DNA of 14,959 bases from contig DASSRQ010000033.1 of assembly GCA_035701665.1 (NCBI GenBank), positions 1 to 14,959 on the forward strand, in the 5' to 3' direction. Source of the stretch: DASSRQ01 sp035701665. GTDB lineage: Bacteria; Vulcanimicrobiota; Vulcanimicrobiia; Vulcanimicrobiales; Vulcanimicrobiaceae. A model generated the notes under the pieces. The model did no database searches. It was given only the letters and a program-made list of their open reading frames with translations, and was not told the DNA's origin. How positions within the stretch are numbered: the stretch's first letter is position 1; each line of letters begins with the position of its first letter. Positions 1 through 8,020 of the stretch are shown piece by piece. The position numbers and the translations under genes were made by a program.

Positions 1-8
1 GCTCTACG

Positions 9-1232
9 CTATTCGTTAGCTTTTAACAGCGGAGAGAACGTCACGTCTGCCTGACCGTTGGCGCCCGTAATAGCGGGCGTCTGGCTCGTGCTGATCGGAC
101 GGGACGCTTCGAACATCCCGTAGTCGTAACTTGCGGCGTAAACGACGATCGTATCGGATGCCGCCATTCCGGGTTGCGGCGAGGTGCCTTGGCAGCCGAT
201 CGTTCCGCAAGCACCGAGATTATCCGGAATCGAATACGGTTGCGCACCCGTGCCGCGGATCGGGCCGGCCGTAAAATACGAGCCGTTGTTTTCGTCGTAT
301 ACGTAGACCATCGTTTCGACGATGCGCGAATCGGACGGAACCGTTACCGTACCGCTGCCGCCGCCGCGCCCGTCCGACGTCCACGTCGGGGCCGAACCGT
401 AACTCGCGAGGCCCGAAACGCTAGCGAGCGTAGCTGAGGCACTCACCGTCGCCGTGTTCGCGTTTGCTGCCGGAATCGTTACGTTCAACGAATACGATCC
501 TGCCACCGGTGTAAGTTCGAAGGCATTGAACCCTTGCGAGAATCCGGCAAAGTTCGCCGGGTACGACGTGTCTTTAAAGAACGGATACGCCGGCGGGCCG
601 CCTAGATACACGGGTGCAGTTTTGAGTCCGAAGTTATTGTCGAGCGTTGCCACGGCCGACGGGCTCATATAGAACGGCGTCGGATACGCGGGGTAATCCG
701 GCGTCTGATCGCAATCGGCAGTGAGATTGCCGACGCCGAAATACGGCGATTGCCGTCCGCTGCTCGTCGTCGAGTTCAGCGGCTCGATTCCGTAGCCGAA
801 CACGCCGCCGCCTTGGCCGAACGTCGCCGGCAACGGCGTTGCGATCGGGTTGGGATTCTGCGGGCTGCCGCTGATCTTATTCGTCCCGGCGTCCGCGCCC
901 GCGTGCAGTACGCCCTTTTTGCAATCCGGGCTTTCCGCAGGGTTTTGGTTGTCCGCGCTATTCGAGAATCCGGACGGCCCGGTGATCGTCGGCGTGTTCA
1001 ACAACACGGCCGACAAACCACCGGACTGACGGAACGACGTTACGACGTTAAGGCCGATCGCGTTTCCGTCAAACCCGAAGTTTGCGGTTCCGACTGCGAA
1101 CTCGAGTTTGCCGATCGTTTGCGTGTTGACTTGCGTAACCGGCGGCGTCTGTGAAAGGCCGTTCATTGCGCAGCCCGTCATCAGTGCGGCAACCGAGAAG
1201 AGCACGTACGTTCGTATGCTTCGAAGATTCAT
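9..1232 (-). CDS. Surface-type lipoprotein encoded with the TonB-dependent receptor
   Basis: A 407-residue exported lipoprotein. The N-terminus is a classical type II signal: basic n-region (NLRSIR), hydrophobic core and lipobox LMTGC with the lipidated Cys at residue 21. The mature part is rich in Gly, Ser, Asn, Pro and Thr, with beta-type stretches and no transmembrane segment. Residues about 235-315 (SYSLNVTIPAAN onward) look like an Ig/FN3-type beta sandwich, and a few Cys pairs could form disulfides. The start is an ATG 13 bp after the receptor stop; AAGGA overlaps that stop codon (TAAGGA), so the two genes are probably translationally coupled. By position it could be a substrate-capture partner of the receptor, as SusD is for SusC, but I see no SusD sequence similarity. 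The family is not recognised. The stop is TAG. Confidence 0.85.
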   Translation of the reverse strand: MNLRSIRTYVLFSVAALMTGCAMNGLSQTPPVTQVNTQTIGKLEFAVGTANFGFDGNAIGLNVVTSFRQSGGLSAVLLNTPTITGPSGFSNSADNQNPAESPDCKKGVLHAGADAGTNKISGSPQNPNPIATPLPATFGQGGGVFGYGIEPLNSTTSSGRQSPYFGVGNLTADCDQTPDYPAYPTPFYMSPSAVATLDNNFGLKTAPVYLGGPPAYPFFKDTSYPANFAGFSQGFNAFELTPVAGSYSLNVTIPAANANTATVSASATLASVSGLASYGSAPTWTSDGRGGGSGTVTVPSDSRIVETMVYVYDENNGSYFTAGPIRGTGAQPYSIPDNLGACGTIGCQGTSPQPGMAASDTIVVYAASYDYGMFEASRPISTSQTPAITGANGQADVTFSPLLKANE

Positions 1233-1245
1233 GCGTGGGCAGTCC

Positions 1246-4200
1246 TTAAAGATTCTTGATGCTCAAGTAGATGTAGAATGTACGGCCTTCCAGGCGTGGG
1301 AAGTTGACATACGGCGACGTTCCGTGCGAGGCCGAACCGTAGTTGATGCAGCTCGCCTTCTGACCGGGAGGCGCGTACGCGCAGCCCGTCGTGCCGGTTA
1401 GCGGTCCCGAAACGCCCGTCGCAACCACTTGGTAGCGATCGTTCAGTTCCGGCCCGAACGCCGTTTCGCCCGCGACATTGTCGACGTTGAAACCGAGCGT
1501 CAATTTCGAACTCAGCTCTTTCTCGATTTGGAAGTTCAGGATGCTCGCCGGCGGAGAGGTTGCGCTGTTGAGATAGCGGCCCTCTTTCGTGCCGGTCGTC
1601 GCTGCAATATTCGGATGCAGATACGAACCCGGATCGAGCGGGTCGACGAACTGCGTTGCGCCGGCCCCGATAGTCGAGCCGAACGAGCCGCCGAGTTGAT
1701 TCGCCAGGTTCGTATTCGGAATCAGATAGACGTTTGCGTTCACCGCGCTCTGCTGCGCGCACGGTGTGTTCGGATTGAATCCGCCGCTAACGGTGTTCAA
1801 GCAGCCGCCCAGGTAGGCCGGCGTCATGAGACCCGAACCCATCGGGAAGCCCGCATTGTAGAACACCTGCGCGGCGAAGCGCCAGCCGTTGTGCGTGCGG
1901 AACGACGGCACGAACGTAGCGGTGAACTTCGGTACGAAGCCTTCGGGATAGAGTTCGTTGAGGAAGAGCGACGCGCCCGGAACGGTACCGGCGAGCGCAT
2001 TGCGATCCGACGGCAGGTTCGAGACCGTGTGATTGTACGTCGCGCCGTAATACAGCGAGAGTCCGTAGTCGCGCTCGCGCGTGAGTTGCAGTTCCAAACC
2101 GTTGTCCCACTCGCGGCCGATGCCGTAGCTGCCGTTGGGATACGTTTGCATCGAGTAGCCGTTCGCAAAAATATTTGCGTATTCGCCGCCGACGACGTTC
2201 GGATTGAGCAAGCCGCCGTAGAGCGCCGCGCCGTACGCACCGATGACATCCGGCGCGCCGGGCAATGACGCCGTCGCTTGCAGGTTGTATCCGCGGCGCG
2301 ACCACGCCGTGAGTTTGACGCCCGTGCCTTGCGTGAAGTCGCGCAGCCAGCGCGGTCCGACGCCGTTCGCAAACTCGTGTTCGTACGAAACGTCGTAGTT
2401 GATGAACGTGCTCGGCACCATCGGATTGATGCCGCCGGGCTCCGCTTTATAGTTCAGGTCGTTCCAAAACTCGTAGTTGAGTTGCTCCTGATAATTTGCG
2501 CAGGGAACGTAGTACGGTGCGAAGCCGCAAGCCGTTGCCGGTCCTGTCGGATTGGCTTGACCCGCCGGTGCGTAGGGATAGTTCGGATTCCACTGTTGGC
2601 ACTGCGCGAGCGTCATACCCAGCGGACACGGGAAGGGCCAAAGCGCGTTGTAAAACGGCACCGACTGTCCGGGGTTGTTCGGCAGACCGGTTGACTGATT
2701 ACACGGCCCGTTTGCGGGATTGCCGTTCGCGCCGCTGCCGTTGCCGTAGGACAGACAATACATTGCCGGATTGCCGTACGCCGGGACGTTGCTGTACGGC
2801 CCGATCTTGTTCAGATTGTACGCGGTTCCGACTTCGCTTTGCGGCGCCCACGAGAACGAGCGGCCGTAGGAAGCGCGCACCACGTCGCTCGGCGAGAGCT
2901 TGTACAGTGCGAGGACGCGCGGCTGCAAGATATGCGGCCGGTTCGCAGCGCCGATGTCCGCAAACGTCTCTTTCGGACAAACGCTGCCGGGAACGATCGA
3001 AACGGGATTGCCGTTCGCATCGGTCGGCAGAACGTAGCTCGTCGGCAGATACGGCGACGTACACGTAGCCGGATCGAGCGACGGCGCCGGATAGTGATAG
3101 TTGGCCTGGTCGAGGCGCAGACCGTAGTCGACCGCAAACCGATCGTTCGGCGTCCAGCGATCCGTTACATAATAGCCGCCGGTCCAGCGCGTCGCATCGG
3201 AGAATGCCGAATCGGACGGCGCCTGCAACGCGGGAGCGGACGAATTGAAGTACTTGTAGAGATAGCCGCAGTAGCCGGGATTGTTGGTCGCGGCGTAATT
3301 GACGGATTGCGCCGTATTCATGCCCATGAAATATCTGGCCATGTAGTAGCTGGCGCCGCAGTATCCGCTGGGATTCACGAAGTCGAAGATCTCGGTGTTG
3401 TTGTTGAACATCGTGATCTCCGGGCCCCACGTGGTACGCGTGAACGTGTGCACCGGGTGCTCGAACTGCGAATCGACACCGGCCTTCAGGAAGTGGTGCT
3501 CGCCGAGCTGCTTGTTCAAATCGATGCCGATGTCGTGAATCGGCCCGAGGCTATCGTCGTAGATGCCGTTCTGATACCACTCGCTGTACTGCGCGCTTTG
3601 AGCGGAATACGTACGCGCCTGAAGGTACGTCGTCGAGTTGATGCGATCGGTAAATTCGAGTTTCGTACCGTAACGGTATTGACCGGTGCCCCAAAACGGC
3701 ACGCCGGCTTGAGCCAGGGTTTCGTAGTACGACGTTTGCGCGTTGTTCTCGTAGCCCATGATGTGCTGCATCTCGTCTATCGTGAACAAGTGGCTGCCGA
3801 ACTCGGAGCCGCCGATAAGAATCTGATTCTGAGCGCACGGATTGGCCGGATCGTACGGCGTGTAGTTCGGAGCGCATCGCCAGGCGCTCGAGTTGCCGAC
3901 GAAGTTATTGTCGCACGTGCGGAAGCACATGCCGTTCGTCGTGATGCCGTAGTCGTAATCCGTCAGCGCGTACTGATTCAGATAGAGAAAGTTCAAGCCG
4001 TACTGATTGTTGCGGCCGAAGTGGTACGAGAGGTTGTTCATGAACGTGCGGTCCGCGGCATTCGACTGCATGTTGCAGCTGTTCGCTTCTTGACACGTCA
4101 AGCCGTTACCGTAATTCGGATACATGTTGCTGCCCTGGAAGGCCGCATACTCGTTCCAATGTCCGTCGGTCGATGCAATGCCGTAATCCAACGCGAGCAA

Positions 4201-5058
4201 ATGGCGGTAGTGTCCGCCTCCGATGCCGACGACCGCGTCCGAAAACCCGGGAAACGTACCCGTCTTCGGAATGATATTGAAGTTACCGGTACCGGTGCTG
4301 CTGAACGAGGCGTCGGCGACGCCCGGCGTCAGCGTTACCTGCGAGATGCCGATGGTCGGCAAAATGTTGCCGCGATCGATTTGCGCGGACGCCGAATTCG
4401 GCACGTTGCCTTGATTCAGCACGCTGATCTGGTTGTTGTACGAATTGACCAGCGACATGCCGCCGAAGGAGTACCCGATGGCGTTCGCTCGGCCGCCGCG
4501 CACGATGACGGCGCCCAAGCGGTTCGTACTCGAACTCGCGCCCGGCATCGACTTCAGCAACTGATCCGCGTCGTCGTTAAGAACCGTACCTTGAATATTT
4601 TGAATCTGCTTTGCCGTTACCGCGTAGGTATCGGTCGTCTGATTCGGCTGAAACGCACCGCCGGCGCCGCGCGAATGCACTTGCGCGATCGTTTTCAAGG
4701 ATTTCACGAGCGCCGTATCCTGCGTAACGTTTTGGTCGGCGAAAACGGTAATGCCGGGGAAACTTTGCGGCTGATAACCGTTCAGCTGAAACGACACAGT
4801 ATACGTGTCCGGCGTGAGGCCGATGAGGCTGTAAAAACCGTGGCTGTCGGTTACGGCAGTTTGCGTACCGCTAGCCGAGGCTGCTGCAACGCGCACGTTC
4901 GCCAGCGGCGCTTTCTGCTCGCCGGTCACGTGCCCGGAGATCGTGCCCACGGTGCCCGCCAGTGCCTGGCCCAGGGAGTTAAAGAGAAAACTGAGCATGA
5001 GCATGCCGGCTAGGCCGAAACGTCCTAACCGCCGCTTATCTTGAAAAATAGCAATCAT
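1246..5058 (-). CDS. TonB-dependent outer-membrane receptor with N-terminal carboxypeptidase-regulatory-like domain
   Basis: An outer-membrane active transporter of 1,270 residues, Oar-like in size and layout. Residues 1-34 form a signal peptide ending AQALA-like before GTVG. Residues about 37-118 are a carboxypeptidase-regulatory-like beta sandwich (GTISGHVTGEQKAPLANVRV; the DSHGFYSLIGLTPDTYTV motif). A TonB-box-like segment (DTYAVTAKQ) lies at about 143-151, followed by the plug domain (DDADQLLKSMPGAS, VIVRGGRAN). The remainder is an aromatic- and Asn-rich beta barrel ending YIYLSIKNL. Several Cys pairs at about 320-410 probably sit in extracellular loops. The ATG is preceded by AAGGAG with 8 nt spacing. 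It is the first gene of a two-gene operon with the lipoprotein downstream and diverges from a PNGase A-like gene. The substrate is unknown; context suggests glycopeptides or glycans, which is inference. Energisation by TonB/ExbBD encoded elsewhere is expected. Confidence 0.95.
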   Translation of the reverse strand: MIAIFQDKRRLGRFGLAGMLMLSFLFNSLGQALAGTVGTISGHVTGEQKAPLANVRVAAASASGTQTAVTDSHGFYSLIGLTPDTYTVSFQLNGYQPQSFPGITVFADQNVTQDTALVKSLKTIAQVHSRGAGGAFQPNQTTDTYAVTAKQIQNIQGTVLNDDADQLLKSMPGASSSTNRLGAVIVRGGRANAIGYSFGGMSLVNSYNNQISVLNQGNVPNSASAQIDRGNILPTIGISQVTLTPGVADASFSSTGTGNFNIIPKTGTFPGFSDAVVGIGGGHYRHLLALDYGIASTDGHWNEYAAFQGSNMYPNYGNGLTCQEANSCNMQSNAADRTFMNNLSYHFGRNNQYGLNFLYLNQYALTDYDYGITTNGMCFRTCDNNFVGNSSAWRCAPNYTPYDPANPCAQNQILIGGSEFGSHLFTIDEMQHIMGYENNAQTSYYETLAQAGVPFWGTGQYRYGTKLEFTDRINSTTYLQARTYSAQSAQYSEWYQNGIYDDSLGPIHDIGIDLNKQLGEHHFLKAGVDSQFEHPVHTFTRTTWGPEITMFNNNTEIFDFVNPSGYCGASYYMARYFMGMNTAQSVNYAATNNPGYCGYLYKYFNSSAPALQAPSDSAFSDATRWTGGYYVTDRWTPNDRFAVDYGLRLDQANYHYPAPSLDPATCTSPYLPTSYVLPTDANGNPVSIVPGSVCPKETFADIGAANRPHILQPRVLALYKLSPSDVVRASYGRSFSWAPQSEVGTAYNLNKIGPYSNVPAYGNPAMYCLSYGNGSGANGNPANGPCNQSTGLPNNPGQSVPFYNALWPFPCPLGMTLAQCQQWNPNYPYAPAGQANPTGPATACGFAPYYVPCANYQEQLNYEFWNDLNYKAEPGGINPMVPSTFINYDVSYEHEFANGVGPRWLRDFTQGTGVKLTAWSRRGYNLQATASLPGAPDVIGAYGAALYGGLLNPNVVGGEYANIFANGYSMQTYPNGSYGIGREWDNGLELQLTRERDYGLSLYYGATYNHTVSNLPSDRNALAGTVPGASLFLNELYPEGFVPKFTATFVPSFRTHNGWRFAAQVFYNAGFPMGSGLMTPAYLGGCLNTVSGGFNPNTPCAQQSAVNANVYLIPNTNLANQLGGSFGSTIGAGATQFVDPLDPGSYLHPNIAATTGTKEGRYLNSATSPPASILNFQIEKELSSKLTLGFNVDNVAGETAFGPELNDRYQVVATGVSGPLTGTTGCAYAPPGQKASCINYGSASHGTSPYVNFPRLEGRTFYIYLSIKNL

Positions 5059-5081
5059 AGCAGGTGCTCCTTGGGTAGGTT

Positions 5082-5104
5082 GCCAGCTTCAGCCGGTGGC
5101 TGGC
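5082..5104 (-). promoter_or_regulatory. Hairpin in the receptor 5' leader
   Basis: GCCAGC and GCTGGC (6 bp, 11-nt loop) form an inverted repeat just upstream of the AAGGAG ribosome-binding site of the receptor gene, within its presumed mRNA leader. It could influence mRNA stability or translation. I could not match it to a known riboswitch class. Confidence 0.35.
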
Positions 5105-5112
5105 CCGATTAT

Positions 5113-5126
5113 GCGACTAACGTCGC
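5113..5126. promoter_or_regulatory. Inverted repeat GCGAC-TAAC-GTCGC in the divergent intergenic region
   Basis: A perfect 5-bp stem with a 4-nt loop lies between the receptor and the PNGase A-like gene. It may be an operator half-site pair or a leader hairpin of the receptor transcript. Evidence is symmetry and position only. Confidence 0.3.
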
Positions 5127-5137
5127 CTCTTCCTCCT

Positions 5138-5152
5138 AGACATCCGATGTCT
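5138..5152. promoter_or_regulatory. Perfect 15-bp palindrome, candidate operator
   Basis: AGACATC-C-GATGTCT has perfect 7-bp arms around one central base. It lies in the gap between the divergent receptor operon and the PNGase A-like gene (real start probably 5204 or 5231). The shape and place fit binding of a dimeric repressor or activator controlling both directions. No regulator gene is present in the window. I could not fix -35/-10 elements with confidence. Confidence 0.45.
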
Positions 5153-5203
5153 GTAGGCAAGAGTACTCGTACGGGTCCGGCGGGTAGGCCGCGCCCAGGC
5201 AAA

Positions 5204-6814
5204 ATGATCCGATGGACGAAGCAGCGGGCCATGCGATTAGCCGCGATGATGCTTACCATTTGCCTGCTCGGTGCGGGACTGCGCACCTATCAGCCCGAGG
5301 TGGTCGCGCCTCCGCTGCCGGTGCAGGCGGGCGCGCACTGCCGAGTCCAGATCTTCCGCGCGGCGCGGTTCCAAGGCGATGCCCCGCGGCTTGCGGACTT
5401 CGTGCCGCCGGCAGCGTGCCGCGGCCCTTGGTCTCGCGTCGTGCTGACGTGGCACACGAGGATCGCCGGCCGCCAATACGACCGGATCGGTGAACTGTAC
5501 GTCGGCCGGCGCGAAGTGTTCCGCTTCAGCACGGCGGAGCCGACGCGGCACGGCATCGATTACACCGTCAAGGCCGATCTCACGCGGTATGCGCCGATTC
5601 TGCGTGAGCCGCAACCGGTCGTCGCGGAGTTGGCAAACTACGTGAACAAACGCTACGACGGCATTTATGTTATCGACGCGGATCTGACGTTCTATCAAGC
5701 CGCACCCCACGCGCCCGTCGCAGAAGCCGCCGACGCGATCGTCCCGTTGGAAAACGAAGCGAATACCGTTCCCGCGTTTCATTTACAAACGCCGCAAGAC
5801 CGCGCGTCCGCGACGTTGCAACATTTGCCGCGCAACATCGTACACGCCGAACTGGAGGTGTATTCGACGCAGCACGGCTGCGATGAATTCTATTACGACA
5901 ATCAACCCGATGCGTTTGCGGCAAAACACAAATCGGACGGCCTTTGCGGCGGCGGCGCCTATCGTGAAATCGACGTATACATCGACGGGCGGGTAGCAAA
6001 CGTTATCTATCCGTTCCCGTGGATCTATACCGGCGGCGTGAATCCGATTCTGTGGCGGCCAATTCCGTCGATCGATGCGCTCAACATACCGCCGTACCGC
6101 GTCGACTTGGATCCGTTCGCAGGTGTGCTTTCCGACGGCAAGCCGCATACTGTAGCGATCGGCGTCGTCAACGACCGCGGCGACTGGATTACGGACGCAA
6201 ATCTTTTCTTGACACTCGATCGAAGCGTGTCGCATACGGGCGGCGCGATCTTAAGCCAATCCTTTTCGCCGCTCGACAAGCTGCGCGAGACGCAATCCGC
6301 CGCCCAGGGCGCCTTCGATTTTAAAACGAGTGCGTCGCGCGTCTTCCACATCGAAGGCTATGTGTCGACACCGCACGGCCGCGTGGTTCACGCGATTACG
6401 ACACACATGTCGTTTTCGAATGCCCAGATGCTGGATTTGCAGACCGGACGGCAAAATGCCGTACAGAGCCTGAAGTACGTTACGGCAACGTCAATGAAGA
6501 CCGGTTCGCAGCAGGCTCAGCGCCGTATCGTGACCGCATCCTATCCCCTGATTGTCGATTCGGTGTACACACCCGTGAAGCGCTCCGGCAAATACGACCT
6601 GCAAATTCGTGCCTACGTCGATCAGCAGCGCAACGTTTCCGGCGAGGACCACACGTGCCGCGATCGGGTGGTGGCGTTCGCAACGTACGACCGCGCCAAA
6701 ACCGAAGCGGCGACGATTGCGCACGGACACACGTCGCAGAGCTATCGCTGCACGGGTAAAGCCGGTTCGTTTGTCATCCAGAAGACGGCCAACGACGGCG
6801 ACGTTCGCCCGTGA
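5204..6814 (+). CDS. Secreted peptide:N-glycosidase A-like protein (PNGase A family)
   Basis: PNGase A family enzymes cleave the amide bond between Asn and the first GlcNAc of N-glycans on glycopeptides; the plant-type enzyme accepts core alpha-1,3-fucose. Hallmarks seen, numbered from the 5204 start: HGCDEFYYDNQ (224-234), a Gly-rich GGGAYREIDVYIDG block (about 249-262), PFPWIYTGGVNPILWRPI (270-287) and WITDANLFLTLD (about 328-339). Six Cys in the mature part suggest disulfides. The N-terminus MIRWTKQRAMRLAAMM onward is a signal peptide. The frame stays open to an ATG at 5096, but that start would put about 36 non-signal residues in front and leave only 37 bp for divergent promoters, so 5204 (or 5231) is preferred; neither has a strong Shine-Dalgarno. 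Length is 536 residues, normal for the family. It diverges from the receptor operon and converges on the next lipoprotein with 4 bp between stops. Activity is inferred from motifs only. Confidence 0.85.
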   Translation: MIRWTKQRAMRLAAMMLTICLLGAGLRTYQPEVVAPPLPVQAGAHCRVQIFRAARFQGDAPRLADFVPPAACRGPWSRVVLTWHTRIAGRQYDRIGELYVGRREVFRFSTAEPTRHGIDYTVKADLTRYAPILREPQPVVAELANYVNKRYDGIYVIDADLTFYQAAPHAPVAEAADAIVPLENEANTVPAFHLQTPQDRASATLQHLPRNIVHAELEVYSTQHGCDEFYYDNQPDAFAAKHKSDGLCGGGAYREIDVYIDGRVANVIYPFPWIYTGGVNPILWRPIPSIDALNIPPYRVDLDPFAGVLSDGKPHTVAIGVVNDRGDWITDANLFLTLDRSVSHTGGAILSQSFSPLDKLRETQSAAQGAFDFKTSASRVFHIEGYVSTPHGRVVHAITTHMSFSNAQMLDLQTGRQNAVQSLKYVTATSMKTGSQQAQRRIVTASYPLIVDSVYTPVKRSGKYDLQIRAYVDQQRNVSGEDHTCRDRVVAFATYDRAKTEAATIAHGHTSQSYRCTGKAGSFVIQKTANDGDVRP

Positions 6815-6818
6815 GGCG

Positions 6819-7355
6819 TTATTTACACAGTTCGCTAAACGAATCGCTACTCACCGATACGGCGCCATTGGCGTTTATGGTGAGATGAGCGACTTCGTGT
6901 ACCAAGAAATTATTTGACGGTCCAGGGCCGATGATGCGGAAATTGTCTACGTAGGTGAAGTTCGCCGGAAATCCCGTTACGGCAAAATTCACATCCTCGC
7001 GCGTTACCCCGGTGCCCTCGTACTTGTCGCCGCTGGTTTGTCCGATGCCCTTTAAGTCTTGGGGATTGTCTTCAAAGGTGATGTGCACGGTATTTGCGTT
7101 GACCACAGCAGTCGCCAAGTCGTGTAGAGTGCCGCTAAGCGCCACGTTTTCACCCGCGCCGTTGTCCGCGCACGGAATAAAAATGTCGAACTGCAGCGGT
7201 AGTTTCAGGTTTGAAACGACCGATTGCGCGGCTCGCTGCGATACCGCAGCGGATCTCGCTATTTGGGGCAGCGGATTGGCCGGCCCCGCTCCGCCGCTGC
7301 ACGAACCCAAAATGACTGCCGGAAAAACGATACAAAGAGCAATGCGATAATACAT
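6819..7355 (-). CDS. Small lipoprotein of unknown function
   Basis: A 178-residue exported protein with a lipoprotein signal: MYYRIALCIVFPAVILGSC, lipid-attachment Cys at residue 19. The mature part begins with a Gly/Pro/Ala linker, then a compact beta-rich domain with two possible disulfide Cys (IPCADNG near residue 62 and the penultimate residue, SELCK). A motif FLVHEVAHLTINANGAV could suggest a His-Glu-His metal site (H-E-x-x-H is not formed: it reads HEVAH, which does fit HExxH). The HExxH string sits in a short beta-rich context without the usual zincin helices, so I would not call it a protease. The start has only a weak ribosome-binding site (GGGG). It converges with the PNGase A-like gene. 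The family is not recognised. Confidence 0.75.
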   Translation of the reverse strand: MYYRIALCIVFPAVILGSCSGGAGPANPLPQIARSAAVSQRAAQSVVSNLKLPLQFDIFIPCADNGAGENVALSGTLHDLATAVVNANTVHITFEDNPQDLKGIGQTSGDKYEGTGVTREDVNFAVTGFPANFTYVDNFRIIGPGPSNNFLVHEVAHLTINANGAVSVSSDSFSELCK

Positions 7356-7383
7356 GATAACCCCGAACTTTCATTCGATCATC

Positions 7384-7394
7384 ATCGTATACCA
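7384..7394 (-). promoter_or_regulatory. Candidate extended -10 promoter of the small lipoprotein gene
   Basis: On the minus strand TGGTATACGAT provides an extended -10 pattern (TGn then TATACG) about 31 nt upstream of the lipoprotein ATG. No good -35 box is visible at the usual spacing. Confidence 0.3.
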
Positions 7395-7455
7395 TCGCAT
7401 TCTCGCCGCGTTAGGGCACAATTTCCCCACTTACCTATGCTTGCTTCGGGCCCGC

Positions 7456-7989
7456 CTAATTAAATGGAGTCCGCTCTTCGATGCTGACGTTGTACAGCGT
7501 TAGATACTTCAACCACTCCGCCGGCGACGTATTGCGGCGGACGACGATAAACGGGATGAACTTCGGTACGTGCGGCCGTGAACGGAGCGGCATTCCGGCC
7601 TCGCCCGGAGTCCGGTCGCGCTTGCGCTGATTGCATCGCACACAGCATGCCACGAGGTTCAACCACGTGGACTTCCCGCCACGGCTCTTGGGTTGAATGT
7701 GATCGACCGTCATGTCTGCACCACCCTTTGCCGAGCAGTAACCGCACCGCTAGTCGTCTCGCAACAGCAGATTTTTCTTGGTCAGCGGCACGTGCTTGCG
7801 CCGGTGAGCGATATAATACAGCATCCGGACAACGGACGGCAGCGGCAGCGCGATCCTTTCGGCGTGCAGTTCACGATCCGTGCGATGCACGATTTCCGCC
7901 TTCTTGGCGAAGAGCAATCGTACGGCACGCTGGAGGCTTACAACGCCCAACGGTTCGTACGAGAAGTTCAATAACAAAACCGATTCCAT
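7456..7989 (-). pseudogene. HNH endonuclease gene with an in-frame amber codon at position 80
   Basis: Two reading pieces in the same frame make one HNH nuclease of 177 codons separated only by a TAG at 7750-7752. The N-terminal 79 residues (MESVLLLNFSYEPLGVVSLQ..., ending KKNLLLRDD) match the conserved N-domain of small bacterial HNH proteins. After the TAG come RCGYC (first Zn-knuckle CxxC), TVDHIQPKSRGG (catalytic Asp-His), WLNLVACC (Asn) and CVRCNQRKRDRTP (second CxxC and final HNH element). The start at 7989 has an excellent AAGGAGG 8 nt upstream. The amber replaces the residue just before the zinc knuckle, commonly His or Tyr in relatives. No other frame disruption is seen, so this is a single recent nonsense change, a sequencing error or a readthrough site. 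The leader is fused to a tRNA-Asp 5' half. Confidence 0.8.
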
Positions 7990-8020
7990 CGGATAAGCCT
8001 CCTTTCGAAAAACAAAATAC

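Noticed and set aside
2839..5013. A very long plus-strand open frame (724 codons) opposite the receptor gene
   Set aside because: Its product is Arg/Val/Ala-rich without domains, and it mirrors the codon bias of the receptor on the other strand, which has a signal peptide, TonB box and plug motifs. It is an antisense shadow.
5059..5203. Riboswitch in the receptor leader (cobalamin or cyclic-di-GMP type)
   Set aside because: I looked for the conserved cores in the 145-bp leader and found only simple inverted repeats.
7750..7752. Amber codon reassignment in this organism
   Set aside because: TAG is the terminal codon of at least three other genes here (9-11, 10623-10625, 11990-11992), with frames that end sensibly.
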